Source: a virus. Taken from it: 30,888 nt of DNA. How positions within the stretch are numbered: the first letter of the stretch is position 1; each line of letters starts with the position of its first letter. The stretch lies in IMG/VR virus record IMGVR_UViG_3300038548_000082, positions 1 through 30,888 of that record; one strand, 5' to 3'. A model generated the notes under the pieces. That model was not told the origin of the DNA. It worked only from the letters and a program-made list of their open reading frames with translations, and made no database searches. This document shows, piece by piece, positions 1-6,990 of the stretch. Made by a program: the position numbers and the translations under genes.

Positions 1-2
1 AG

Positions 3-296
3 GTCTCATCTTCTTGTTGTGCTCAAGTAAGTTACCGAGTTCTTGACGAAAGTTTGGAGAAGGCTTTAAAGATCTATGATCAACTTGTAACTATGACTCC
101 AGTACATGCTAGTCCTTTTGAGCATCAGGCAACACCTATGTACCAGAAGTGTGTTGACGAAGCGTGTGACGCAGACTTTGAGTGCTGGCAAGATGGGGTT
201 ACCCATATGGATAGGAAGGGTAACTTCTGGTCAGGTAACTTCCAAGGTTGGATTCAACATCGCCAGCTAATTGATGGTCATGTAGTAGAAGGTTAA
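3..296 (+). CDS. thyX: FAD-dependent thymidylate synthase ThyX, C-terminal part (5' end outside window)
   Basis: The frame is open from the window edge and reads CCAQVSYR, then HASPFEHQATP, then SGNFQGWIQHR. This series is typical of the C-terminal half of the longer ThyX proteins of phages, which methylate dUMP to dTMP using flavin and methylene-tetrahydrofolate. The first codons at the window edge are already inside the conserved CA-VSY stretch, so the TTG at 54 is not the true start and the gene begins upstream. About 97 residues are visible. The N-terminal half is missing, so the flavin-binding part cannot be checked. A thioredoxin-like gene and a ribonucleotide reductase follow, which fits a dNTP-supply operon. 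The family call is fairly sure. Confidence 0.85.
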   Translation, partial: VSSSCCAQVSYRVLDESLEKALKIYDQLVTMTPVHASPFEHQATPMYQKCVDEACDADFECWQDGVTHMDRKGNFWSGNFQGWIQHRQLIDGHVVEG

Positions 297-320
297 ACCT
301 AAATTAAAAGAGGAGAGAAT

Positions 321-566
321 ATGAGAGTAGTTGTATACACTGCTGATTGGTGTGGACCCTGCAAGAAAGTAAAAGGACTTTTCACTAGAGCTGGGTTTAA
401 ACCTACATATGTAGACGTGGATGAAGAACCAAACGAAGCAGCTAAGATGGGAGTAAGGGGTATCCCAGTAACGATAGTTTATGATGGCGAAAGAGAGGTT
501 CAGCGTTTTGTAGGTGCTATCTCTACTTTGGTAGATAAGCTTAAGGGACTAGGGGTTGAAATTTAA
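321..566 (+). CDS. Thioredoxin/glutaredoxin-like protein
   Basis: An 81-residue protein with an N-terminal beta strand, the redox motif WCGPC at residues 10-14, and the cis-proline region GIPVT near residue 48, as in small thioredoxins and NrdH-type glutaredoxins. It should shuttle electrons through the two active-site cysteines. It lies between thyX and the ribonucleotide reductase and its stop overlaps the reductase ATG by one base, so regenerating the reductase is the likely role. T7-type DNA polymerases use host thioredoxin as processivity factor, so a polymerase partner role is possible but is only inference. AGAGGAGAG precedes the ATG. It is shorter than typical thioredoxin (about 105 residues) and close to NrdH size. 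Confidence 0.88.
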   Translation: MRVVVYTADWCGPCKKVKGLFTRAGFKPTYVDVDEEPNEAAKMGVRGIPVTIVYDGEREVQRFVGAISTLVDKLKGLGVEI

Positions 567-1408
567 TGCAAGAGTTAACAAAGAGTGAAGAGGTAAAACG
601 AGTGGTAGAAGTTAAAGAATATGGACCGAAGTTAAGAATCAGTAAAGAAATTCACGCAATGAAGTATCGAACAGAAGGAGAATCTTTTAAGGAAGGTGTC
701 TCTAGGTTTGCAAGTGCGTTAAAAGATGATGAGGTGCATTATTACAAGATTCGTGACATTCTGTTAGAACAAGCATTCATGGGTGGAGGTAGAACTCAGG
801 CAGCTATTGGAGCACCACGACAGGTAACACCTTTCAATTGTTTCGTTAGTGAGGATATTGAAGATTCTATGGACTCCATTATGGATAGGGCTAAAGACTC
901 TGCACAAACTATGCGAGTTGGTGGTGGGATCGGTTATTGCTTCTCAGCCTTAAGACCAAAAGATGACAGAATCGTATCACTAGATTCCAAGTCCAGTGGT
1001 CCTATTAGCTTTATGAATATCTTTAATGCTGTTTGCCACACTATTTCTAGTGCTGGTCACAGACGTGGTGCTCAGATGGGAGTGTTGCGAATTGATCATC
1101 CAGACATTGAAGAGTTTATTCACGCTAAGCAGAATGAAACAAACCTTAAAGCGTTTAACTTGTCTATTGCCATTACCGATGAGTTTATGGAGAAGGTAAT
1201 TCGAGTTACTGATTCTGGTAAGGATGAATTGTTCAATCTAACTTTTGAAGGAAGAGTTTACAAGCAGGTTAGTGTTAGAAACTTGTGGGAAGAAGTGATG
1301 CGTTCTACTTGGGATTGGGCTGAACCCGGAGTACTGTTCATTGACCGTATGAACCAATTAAACAACTTACAGTACTGTGAGGTCATTAAGGCTACAAACC
1401 CGTGTGGT
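566..1408 (+). CDS. nrdJ: Ribonucleotide reductase large subunit, class II-type, exon 1
   Basis: Exon 1 encodes 281 residues and ends with NPCG, where an in-frame TGA follows at once. The sequence has FMGGGR, the TPFNCFVS stretch carrying one of the redox cysteines, GGGIGY, and RRGAQMG, all typical of reductase catalytic barrels. Joined to 2094-3020 it gives a 589-residue protein and restores the catalytic NPCGE motif. The product reduces ribonucleotides to deoxyribonucleotides. Absence of an ATP-cone, the compact size, no small-subunit gene next to it, and the ACYID...KEC end favour the adenosylcobalamin-dependent class II; the class assignment is less certain than the family. The ATG overlaps the upstream stop by one base. 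Confidence 0.88.
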
Positions 1409-2093
1409 TGACTCAACCTGTTGAGCCTCACGTTAAAAACTCCGTGAATTCAGGGGAAGTCCAGAACGGACAATCCTGAGCCTAGCTTAACCTGCGAAGG
1501 TTTTGAAGGTGCAACGACTAGGATATACCAGCTCTATGAGTTGATGAAATCCGTAGGGATCAAGTGGTCTCGAAGCGCGGAGAACTTCGTAAGAAGTTAT
1601 GATATAGTCTGGACTGCATAGGAATATGTAGAAGTGCAAAGTACATTTCATAGGGAAAATTTATGAGACAATGTACTGACTGTAAACTTCATCTACCTAG
1701 TAAAGATTTTGCTTGGAGAGGTGGAGCGAGAAAAGGATTGCAAGCAACATGTAAACCTTGTTCTCTAGAACGATTAAGAAAACACAGAGCCTACACAAGA
1801 AAATTAGTAGGTAGATGGAAAATGTGGAAAGGTTGTAATGCTTGTGGGTTTAAAGCTAGGCATTCGTGTCAATTAGATTTAGATCACAGGGATACCTCAA
1901 CCAAATCAAGTAAAGCTAATGGTAGGGCTTTTGAACCTTCTTGGAGTCTGAAAAGAATCAAAGAGGAGCTTTCAAAGTGTGATGTTCTTTGTAAGAATTG
2001 TCATGCTTTAAAAACCTACATAAATAAAGATTATTTGAAAACTTAAACGTACTTTGCACTGGCAATGAGTAACGACCATTGTTGAACATAACG
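1409..2093 (+). ncRNA. Group I self-splicing intron in the ribonucleotide reductase gene
   Basis: Removing these 685 bases joins NPCG to EQPLP in frame and restores the reductase active site. The exon ends in U (1408) and the intron ends in G (2093), as group I introns require. Exon bases CGUGUGGU (1401-1408) pair with intron bases GCCUCACG (1425-1432), giving P1 with the expected U-G wobble at the splice site and one U-U mismatch. A core-like GCAACGACTA at 1511-1520 has GACTA pairing with TAGTC at 1605-1609, which I read as P7. An HNH gene lies after P7', in the P9 region. Splice sites are inferred from these pairings and from the protein; I did not compute a full fold. Confidence 0.9.
1663..2046 (+). 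CDS. Intron-encoded HNH homing endonuclease
   Basis: A 127-residue protein with an N-terminal zinc ribbon (CTDC near residue 4, CKPC near residue 31) and a C-terminal HNH nuclease domain with CNACGF, LDLDHRD and CDVLCKNCHALK. Such proteins cut intron-less alleles near the insertion site so that the intron is copied in. It lies wholly within the group I intron, downstream of the P7' strand, a usual site for such genes. Eleven of its twelve arginine codons are AGA or AGG, unlike the CGT-rich replication genes nearby, which suggests acquisition. Upstream translation signals are weak (only TAGGGAAAA), so expression is probably low or dependent on transcript structure. Confidence 0.88.
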   Translation: MRQCTDCKLHLPSKDFAWRGGARKGLQATCKPCSLERLRKHRAYTRKLVGRWKMWKGCNACGFKARHSCQLDLDHRDTSTKSSKANGRAFEPSWSLKRIKEELSKCDVLCKNCHALKTYINKDYLKT

Positions 2094-3020
2094 GAACAGC
2101 CCTTGCCCGCTGGTGGTGCTTGTTTGTTAGGCAGCTGGAACTTGGTCAAGTATATCTTCACTGATTCTGATGGAAACCGTTTCTTCGGTATGGAGCAGTT
2201 TAAGGCAGACATCCCTCATATTGTAAGGGCTATGGATAACATTCATGATATGGCTATTTTCCCCCTACCAATTCAAGCGGAAGAAAGCCGTTTAAAGCGT
2301 AGAATGGGTTTAGGCTTGACAGGTGTTGCTAACGCTGGGGAATCCTTAGGGTTTACCTACGGTTCTCCTGAGTTCCTTGAATGGTATGAAGAGGTGTTGC
2401 AAATCTATACCAATGAGACGTATAGTGCTTCCTCCGACCTAGCATTGGAAAAGGGTTCTTTCCCTCTCTTTGATGCTGATAAGTATTGTGAGAGTGTTTT
2501 TATTAAGACTCTTCCTACTTGGTTGCAAGAGAAGATTAGAACTCAAGGTATTCGTAATAGCCACTTGCTAAGTATGGCACCAACTGGTACAATCAGTCTA
2601 ACAGCTGATAACATTAGTGGTGGAATTGAGCCAGTGTTTAGTCATTACTATGATCGAACAATCAAAACCTATGAAGGGGAGAAAGTTGAACGGGTAACTG
2701 ACTACGCTTATGGTACTTGGGGAGTTAAAGGTAAGACTGCTAATGAGTGTACTGCTAAAGAACACCTTGATGTACTTGCTCTTTCTACCCATTACGTAGA
2801 CTCAGCAGTCTCTAAGACTATCAACGTATCACCAGATATGCCTTGGGATGAATTTAAAAGTATCTACATCGATGCATTTAAACTTGGTTGTAAAGGATGT
2901 ACCACCTTTAACCTTGGTGGTAAACGTTTTGGAATCATGAATGAAGTTAAGGAAGACGAACCGGAAGAAGCTAAGGCTTGTTACATTGATTTGCAGACTG
3001 GTCAAAAAGAATGTAGTTAA
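2094..3020 (+). CDS. nrdJ: Ribonucleotide reductase, class II-type, exon 2
   Basis: Exon 2 encodes 308 residues starting EQPLPAGGACLLGS, the direct continuation of NPCG in reductases. The TTG at 2079 is in intron sequence and is not a real start. Visible family features are RRMGLGLTG, MAPTGTISLTADNISGGIEP (the PTGT substrate loop) and the C-terminal ACYIDLQTGQKEC, whose cysteine pair is placed as in class II enzymes that use it to re-reduce the active site. The Glu of the C-x-E catalytic pair is the first codon of this exon, so the enzyme depends fully on splicing. A terminator-like hairpin follows the stop. Confidence 0.88.
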   Translation, partial: EQPLPAGGACLLGSWNLVKYIFTDSDGNRFFGMEQFKADIPHIVRAMDNIHDMAIFPLPIQAEESRLKRRMGLGLTGVANAGESLGFTYGSPEFLEWYEEVLQIYTNETYSASSDLALEKGSFPLFDADKYCESVFIKTLPTWLQEKIRTQGIRNSHLLSMAPTGTISLTADNISGGIEPVFSHYYDRTIKTYEGEKVERVTDYAYGTWGVKGKTANECTAKEHLDVLALSTHYVDSAVSKTINVSPDMPWDEFKSIYIDAFKLGCKGCTTFNLGGKRFGIMNEVKEDEPEEAKACYIDLQTGQKECS

Positions 3021-3023
3021 GCG

Positions 3024-3052
3024 TTGACAAGGGGACTGTACTTCGGTATAGT
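3024..3052 (+). promoter_or_regulatory. Sigma70-type promoter TTGACA-N17-TATAGT
   Basis: The -35 box is 3024-3029 and the -10 box 3047-3052, with an exact 17-base spacer. It would start transcripts near 3059 and serve the membrane protein gene at 3083. The whole spacer and -10 lie inside the terminator hairpin that ends the reductase transcript, so one short stretch may both stop one transcript and start the next. Confidence 0.75.
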
Positions 3053-3066
3053 CCCTTTAACTTTTT
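3029..3066 (+). terminator. Intrinsic terminator after nrdJ
   Basis: Arms 3029-3041 and 3046-3058 pair over 13 positions (two G-U wobbles) around a UUCG tetraloop, followed by AAC and five T. It should end the thyX-trx-nrdJ transcript. It shares bases with the promoter for the next gene. Confidence 0.8.
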
Positions 3067-3082
3067 AGACAGGAGATTAATT

Positions 3083-3757
3083 ATGTTAGATCCAACAATG
3101 TTAGTACCAGCAGCATTCGGTTTTGTGGGTGTGTTGTTATGTGGTGTTATGGACCGTTTGCGTGGTGATAAGAAGACTATCATTAGCCGATTATTTGAGA
3201 AGGTCTTCCTAGGGGTATTAGTCGGAGCGTTAGCAGGCTTATCTTGGTGGGGTATAGCAACCTTTGTACCTTTCTTTGCAATCGCTATGTCAATCTCTTG
3301 GAGCGTCATGGGCAGCTACCTATCAGGAAGTCAACTTCAATGGGGACGATTAGAATGGTGGCAGGGTAATCCTGAGAAATTGAATGCTAAGATTCCATTC
3401 TTAAAAATTAACGAATACAATCCGTGGAGTATGTATTTGATACTAGCTGGCCCTTGGACTTCAGTATTAATTAGGGCAGGTCTGTCTTTCTTAGCTATCA
3501 TCCCTGTGGCGTTTTGTCCAACAGTGGGTGCAGTTGCAGGAGTAGGTTTAGCAGGAGTAGTGTCAGGTTCTTTCTTACTCTCCCTTTGGGTAGTTAAGAA
3601 GTACTTCAAAGCTGATAGTAAGTTTTGGTTACTAGTTAACACGCTTAACTTCGGAGAGCGTCAAGAGGTACGTGCTTGGGGTACTACAGAGATAGTCCGA
3701 GGTATGATGATGGGTGCTGGTGCAATCTTGATTTATTTATTCTTAAAAAGTTATTGA
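3083..3757 (+). CDS. Multi-pass membrane protein of unknown function
   Basis: A 224-residue protein that I do not recognise. Hydrophobic stretches are near residues 6-22, 41-60, 62-80, 117-137, 139-170 and 203-222, suggesting about six membrane segments. A polar middle part (about residues 83-114, with WGRLEWWQGNPEK) and a positively charged segment before the last helix separate them. The gene has its own promoter, overlapping the preceding terminator, and the leader ends in ACAGGAG before the ATG. It stands alone between two promoters, so it is expressed as a single-gene unit. A role at the host inner membrane is implied, but no function can be given. Confidence 0.75.
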   Translation: MLDPTMLVPAAFGFVGVLLCGVMDRLRGDKKTIISRLFEKVFLGVLVGALAGLSWWGIATFVPFFAIAMSISWSVMGSYLSGSQLQWGRLEWWQGNPEKLNAKIPFLKINEYNPWSMYLILAGPWTSVLIRAGLSFLAIIPVAFCPTVGAVAGVGLAGVVSGSFLLSLWVVKKYFKADSKFWLLVNTLNFGERQEVRAWGTTEIVRGMMMGAGAILIYLFLKSY

Positions 3758-3781
3758 CACACTCTAGGGGCTATGTAATAA
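3754..3781 (+). promoter_or_regulatory. Sigma70-type promoter TTGACA-N16-TAATAA with inverted repeat
   Basis: The -35 box is 3754-3759 and the best -10 is TAATAA at 3776-3781. GGGGCTAT (3767-3774) and ATAGCCCC (3781-3788) form a perfect 8-bp inverted repeat around the -10. No T-run follows, so this is not an ordinary terminator and may be an operator or a leader hairpin. It serves the gene at 3815. AGTTAAAC follows, a variant of the leader motif found at other promoters here. Confidence 0.65.
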
Positions 3782-3814
3782 TAGCCCCAAGTTAAACAAA
3801 GAGGGAGATCAATT

Positions 3815-4126
3815 ATGTTGGAATCAGATTTTGAAGAGGTACAATTCTTACTGAAGTTGAAGAAGAAGTTAACCGCGCAAGCAAAGAAATGCAGAGAGCT
3901 TAAAACTGTTTATGACAACCATGTTGATTCTGGTGGTTACGAGAACTTCAACAAAGGTTGTTCAAACTACATCCACACCAATTATGATGGTAGTGGTAGT
4001 GGTGTAGATCTATCAGGTTGTTACCTTGGTGAACAAGTAGCATCAGCTGTTGAACAGATTATCTACCTTCAGTTGGAAGACGTAAGCACACGATTAAAAG
4101 CTTTGAAAGTTACTGAAGAAGAATAG
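3815..4126 (+). CDS. Small hypothetical protein
   Basis: A 103-residue protein that I do not recognise. The N-terminal 35 residues are rich in Lys, Glu and Leu (FLLKLKKKLTAQAKK) and probably form a helix or coiled coil. The middle has a Gly- and Ser-rich loop (YDGSGSGVDLSG), and a second helix ends the protein. GAGGGAGA precedes the ATG with good spacing, and the gene has its own promoter with an 8-bp inverted repeat. A structured non-coding stretch and two tRNA genes follow. Confidence 0.65.
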   Translation: MLESDFEEVQFLLKLKKKLTAQAKKCRELKTVYDNHVDSGGYENFNKGCSNYIHTNYDGSGSGVDLSGCYLGEQVASAVEQIIYLQLEDVSTRLKALKVTEEE

Positions 4127-4129
4127 AAT

Positions 4130-4369
4130 TTGTGTTGTGTACATGAGGCCAGATAAGAAGCACTGGCAGGAAGCTCCTTGCATGAAGCGCAAGTGTGGAG
4201 TGGCGAACAAAGGCTAGGGAAGTCACGACTCCTGCACAAACGTGACTGAAATAGGTGTCCACCGGGCTACTCTACCCGGCTGTAAGGGCCTACTCAGTGA
4301 CCCCCGTGGAGTAAGGGGACGATTGTTGGATATCAGGGTTGATTAGTGTAGGGAGGTAGGTCGATGCCC
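4130..4369 (+). ncRNA. Candidate structured RNA upstream of the tRNA genes
   Basis: About 240 bases hold no credible reading frame. They contain strong short inverted repeats: GCCAG 4148-4152 with CTGGC 4163-4167; GTCACG 4222-4227 with CGTGAC 4241-4246; CCGGG 4262-4266 with CCCGG 4275-4279; and a CCCC/GGGG pair near 4300-4318. G and C content is higher than in the flanking genes, as in stable RNAs. It may be a phage non-coding RNA co-transcribed with the tRNAs, or a decayed tRNA cluster. It does not match the RNase P, tmRNA or 6S RNA features I know. No terminator separates it from the tRNAs. Confidence 0.45.
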
Positions 4370-4399
4370 TTGACACGTGGCCCAGAACTCTGGTATCCT
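4370..4399 (+). promoter_or_regulatory. Probable sigma70 promoter for the tRNA genes
   Basis: TTGACA (4370-4375) and TATCCT (4394-4399) are 18 bases apart. The predicted start lies 4 to 6 bases before the tRNA-Arg gene. The -10 box is weaker than at the other promoters in the window. Confidence 0.5.
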
Positions 4400-4410
4400 C
4401 ATTAGACATT

Positions 4411-4487
4411 GCCCTCATAGCTCAGTGGACTAGAGCATCGGCCTTCTAAGCCGTGTGTCGTAGGTTCGAATCCTACTGGGGGTGCCA
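4411..4487 (+). tRNA. tRNA-Arg(UCU)
   Basis: A full cloverleaf: acceptor GCCCUCA pairs with UGGGGGU (with G-U pairs), D-arm GCUC/GAGC, anticodon loop CUUCUAA with UCU at 4445-4447, T-arm GUAGG UUCGAAU CCUAC, and an encoded CCA end. It decodes AGA and AGG, which are common in the HNH and other acquired genes of this window and scarce in genes such as SSB. Confidence 0.95.
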
Positions 4488-4493
4488 AATTAA

Positions 4494-4570
4494 GCAGGTG
4501 TGGCAGAGTTGGTTATGCAGTTGACTGCAAATCTTCATAGATATGGGTTCGAGTCCCGTCACCTGCTCCA
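4494..4570 (+). tRNA. tRNA-Cys(GCA)
   Basis: Acceptor GCAGGUG pairs perfectly with CACCUGC, T-arm AUGGG UUCGAGU CCCGU, discriminator U and an encoded CCA. The anticodon loop CUGCAAA holds GCA at 4527-4529. The anticodon stem is odd: two consecutive U-U mismatches (4521/4535 and 4522/4534) leave three Watson-Crick pairs. The identity is clear from loop and discriminator. The weak stem may lower its efficiency or alter its sensitivity to anticodon nucleases. Confidence 0.92.
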
Positions 4571-4591
4571 AATTAGTTTAACGGAGGATTT

Positions 4592-4993
4592 ATGGAACTG
4601 TTAGAAAGAATCAAAGAAGATCGAACAGCAGCACGGAAAGGTACTAGTGCTGTAGATAAAATACGTGCCACACTCCTAACTACGTTAGTTGGTGAAGCTG
4701 AGACAGCCCTTAAAGGTAAACAGGCTAAGAAATTTGATATGTTGGCTCTTGTTAAAAAGTTCCAGAGTAATTGTCATGAAACTCTTGCCATTAAATTTGA
4801 TGAAAAGATTCATATAGAGATTTGTCTTCTTCAAGAATATATTCCAGAACAGTTGACAGAGATAGAACTTTGTGAGAAACTAGTTGAATCGGGTGCAAGC
4901 AACATAGGTCAGTTCATGGGATACCTTAATAAGAGTTATAAAGGTTTGTTCGATGGGAAGCTTGCAGCTAAAGTTGCTAAAACTAACTTGTAA
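4592..4993 (+). CDS. GatB/YqeY domain-like protein
   Basis: A 133-residue protein resembling YqeY: an N-terminal helical part (LLERIKEDRTAARKG), a central LLQEYIPEQLTEIEL that matches the conserved YLPxQLSExEL of the family, and a C-terminal IGQFMGYLNKSYKGLFDGKLAAKV that matches the MGxVM...GxxDG end. YqeY resembles the tail domain of GatB, which contacts tRNA in the amidotransferase that makes Gln-tRNA. Its cellular role is not well known. Standing directly after two tRNA genes and before an RNA ligase, a tRNA-linked role is a fair inference. It is shorter than typical YqeY (about 147 residues). ACGGAGGA precedes the ATG. Confidence 0.75.
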   Translation: MELLERIKEDRTAARKGTSAVDKIRATLLTTLVGEAETALKGKQAKKFDMLALVKKFQSNCHETLAIKFDEKIHIEICLLQEYIPEQLTEIELCEKLVESGASNIGQFMGYLNKSYKGLFDGKLAAKVAKTNL

Positions 4994-5004
4994 GGAGATA
5001 CTAG

Positions 5005-5994
5005 ATGGAATTCAAAAAGTATAATAGTCTTGAGAACGTTAAACAGAAGTTGGTAACCGTTATTGAAAACCACGGTTATGCCAACGAGCTTTATGTTGTT
5101 ACTGAGAAGGTCCACGGAGCTAACTTCGGTATCCACTTTGATGTCGATAACAACGACCTTAAGTTTAGTCGCCGGAAAGACTTCCTTGGGGAGACTGAAA
5201 ACTTTTATGGCTACACAGCTATGCTTACTGAGTTCCGAGAAGCTATGGCTTGGATCAGCTCCACAGTAGAGGTAAAAGAAATCCGAATCTTCGGTGAACT
5301 CTTCGGAGGTTCTTTAAACGGACAACAAGGTGATCACGCTAAGTGCGTACAAAGTGAAGTTCAATACAGCCCTAACAACGAGTTCATGGCTTTTGAGCTA
5401 CATTTGGATGGTATCCCTCAACCTTTCAACGTTATGGCTAGCATCTTAAGGGATGCAGGTTTAAAAGTTGTTCCTGTCTTAGGTATGGCTGACAATATCT
5501 ATGACGCATTGAAGTTTGTTAATGACGATAACTCTGTTGTACCTCAGATACTAGGTTACGAAAGCCCTGAAGTAAATATTAAGGAGGGTAATGTAATTGT
5601 ACCAGCTGGTAAGGTTCTTTACTTTGGAAATGGTAAACGTGTTGCTATCAAAGATAAGAACCGTAAGTTCAAAGAAAGCGATAACGAGAAGGTTATCACT
5701 AAGCCTGTGGACTTATCTGAGCAGGGTGAGGTAGTGTTGGCAGCTGTTAACGCTAACTTAACAACTAACCGTTTGTCTAATGTCTTGTCAAAAGAATCTG
5801 TAGAGGGCTTGACAGGTAAAGACTTCGGGCGTATTATGGGTCTTCTTATGCAAGATGCGCTAGCTGAGTACTCTGATGAGTTCACACTAAGTGCCAAGGA
5901 AGTAGCGGGTGAAGAATGGCCTCTGGTGAGTAAAGCACTCATCCGTGAAGCTACAACTTTAACTCGTACTTATTTTATTGAGAATATATTTTAG
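5005..5994 (+). CDS. RNA ligase, T4 Rnl2 (gp24.1) family
   Basis: A 329-residue protein, close to T4 Rnl2 (334). Nucleotidyltransferase motif I, EKVHGANF, puts the nucleophile at Lys35, the same number as in T4 Rnl2. Motif III is RIFGELFGG, motif IIIa is FMAFELHLD, and motif V is VAIKDKNRKF near residue 220. The enzyme forms ligase-AMP and seals 3'-OH/5'-phosphate RNA nicks. The polynucleotide kinase/phosphatase at 29613 would prepare such ends, giving a T4-like repair path for tRNAs cut by host nucleases. The tRNA genes lie just upstream. AAGGAGA precedes the ATG. A perfectly spaced TTGACA-N17-TATTAT (5809-5837) lies within the gene. Confidence 0.9.
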   Translation: MEFKKYNSLENVKQKLVTVIENHGYANELYVVTEKVHGANFGIHFDVDNNDLKFSRRKDFLGETENFYGYTAMLTEFREAMAWISSTVEVKEIRIFGELFGGSLNGQQGDHAKCVQSEVQYSPNNEFMAFELHLDGIPQPFNVMASILRDAGLKVVPVLGMADNIYDALKFVNDDNSVVPQILGYESPEVNIKEGNVIVPAGKVLYFGNGKRVAIKDKNRKFKESDNEKVITKPVDLSEQGEVVLAAVNANLTTNRLSNVLSKESVEGLTGKDFGRIMGLLMQDALAEYSDEFTLSAKEVAGEEWPLVSKALIREATTLTRTYFIENIF

Positions 5995-6003
5995 GAGGTT
6001 ATT

Positions 6004-6348
6004 ATGGATTTTAGAGGTATTATAGCAAACGCAGTGATCGCAAGTAATGGTCGTTGTCAAGGTACTTTGGTCTCACCTGACAATAATGCGGGAGAGGAAG
6101 GTCGCCACACGTTAACACAAGGTGGACCTATTGATACGTCACCTGTAATTACCATCGACGTTATTGAGGGTCAGTTAGTTTTAAAAACTATGAACTCTCA
6201 GTATTTGATTGAAGGTTCTGTGCGGTTGTCCAGTACGTTGCGGTTTGAAGGTTACACCACAGAGAGTTACAATGCAGAGCAGGATACCGCCCAGCAAGAA
6301 GCTTCTGTAAGTAATTCTGTTGATGGTGGGATTGCTGATTATGAGTAA
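6004..6348 (+). CDS. Hypothetical protein
   Basis: A 114-residue protein that I do not recognise. The first 90 residues look beta-rich (VITIDVIEGQLVLKTM, YLIEGSVRLSSTLRFEG) and the last 25 are acidic and polar (NAEQDTAQQEASVSN), probably disordered. It has a very strong ribosome binding site, TAGGAGG, 6 bases before the ATG, set directly after the RNA ligase stop. Its last codons overlap the start of the dNMP kinase by 8 bases, so the two are translationally linked. Confidence 0.65.
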   Translation: MDFRGIIANAVIASNGRCQGTLVSPDNNAGEEGRHTLTQGGPIDTSPVITIDVIEGQLVLKTMNSQYLIEGSVRLSSTLRFEGYTTESYNAEQDTAQQEASVSNSVDGGIADYE

Positions 6349-6985
6349 AATTATTCTTATGAATGGGCCTATCGAATGTGGTAAGAATACAGCGGTAGAT
6401 CGAATTAAAGAACTTTCTACGCACCCTATTGTAGATCGTCGATGTAAAGATCATTTGTTTACATTAACTCAGCAACTCTTTTGTATGACAGAAGAAGAGT
6501 TTTATAGCCACTATGATGATCGGGAAACTAAAGAAACTCCTAAGGAAGAGTTTGCTGTGTCTGCTAGGGCGTATAATGCTTTGGCCCCTATCATTGGTGC
6601 GCATACCATTCACCATACACTCCTTGACGGTGAGGTTAACTTATCAGTCCGTGAAGCATTGATCTACACTTCAGAAGTTATCTGTAAGCCTACCTTTGAT
6701 AGCGACTATTTTGGGGTAGCTCGTGCTAAAACTATTGGTAGTAACGAACGGGCTATTGATGACTCTTGTGGGTTCGATGATGAGATCGCACCTACTATCG
6801 AAAAGTTAGGTATGGATAACGTTATGCTTATCCGTATTCATGGGCGTGGTACTTTTGATGGCGATAGTCGTAAATTTATTTCTGATGGTGTTGTAACAAA
6901 CACAGTAGATATTAACAACGATAGTACCGAGGAATCTTTCTTACAACAAGTAGGAGAAGTAGCAATGAATTTTTATAAGGGGTAG
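6341..6985 (+). CDS. Deoxynucleoside monophosphate kinase
   Basis: The ATG at 6341 is chosen over an upstream start at 6320 because it gives MSKIILMNGPIECGKNT, the normal N-terminus with the P-loop GPIECGKN at residues 9-16. The 214-residue product resembles phage dNMP kinases of the T4 gene 1 and T5 type: a long helical lid (residues 45-110) and a later IRIHGRGTFDGDSRKF segment, with the Arg-rich area used in nucleotide binding. It would phosphorylate dNMPs to dNDPs for replication, alongside ThyX and the reductase upstream. GGTGGGA precedes the start. I am fairly sure of the kinase fold and less sure of the exact substrates. Confidence 0.8.
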   Translation: MSKIILMNGPIECGKNTAVDRIKELSTHPIVDRRCKDHLFTLTQQLFCMTEEEFYSHYDDRETKETPKEEFAVSARAYNALAPIIGAHTIHHTLLDGEVNLSVREALIYTSEVICKPTFDSDYFGVARAKTIGSNERAIDDSCGFDDEIAPTIEKLGMDNVMLIRIHGRGTFDGDSRKFISDGVVTNTVDINNDSTEESFLQQVGEVAMNFYKG

Positions 6986-6990
6986 ACTTA

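Noticed and set aside
2079-2093. TTG start at 2079 for a separate reductase gene
   Set aside because: The first five codons are intron sequence; the conserved protein resumes exactly at the Glu codon 2094 and joins exon 1.
2598-2792. Minus-strand frames across most coding regions
   Set aside because: They mirror + strand genes, have no recognisable domains or ribosome binding sites, and no minus-strand promoters were convincing.
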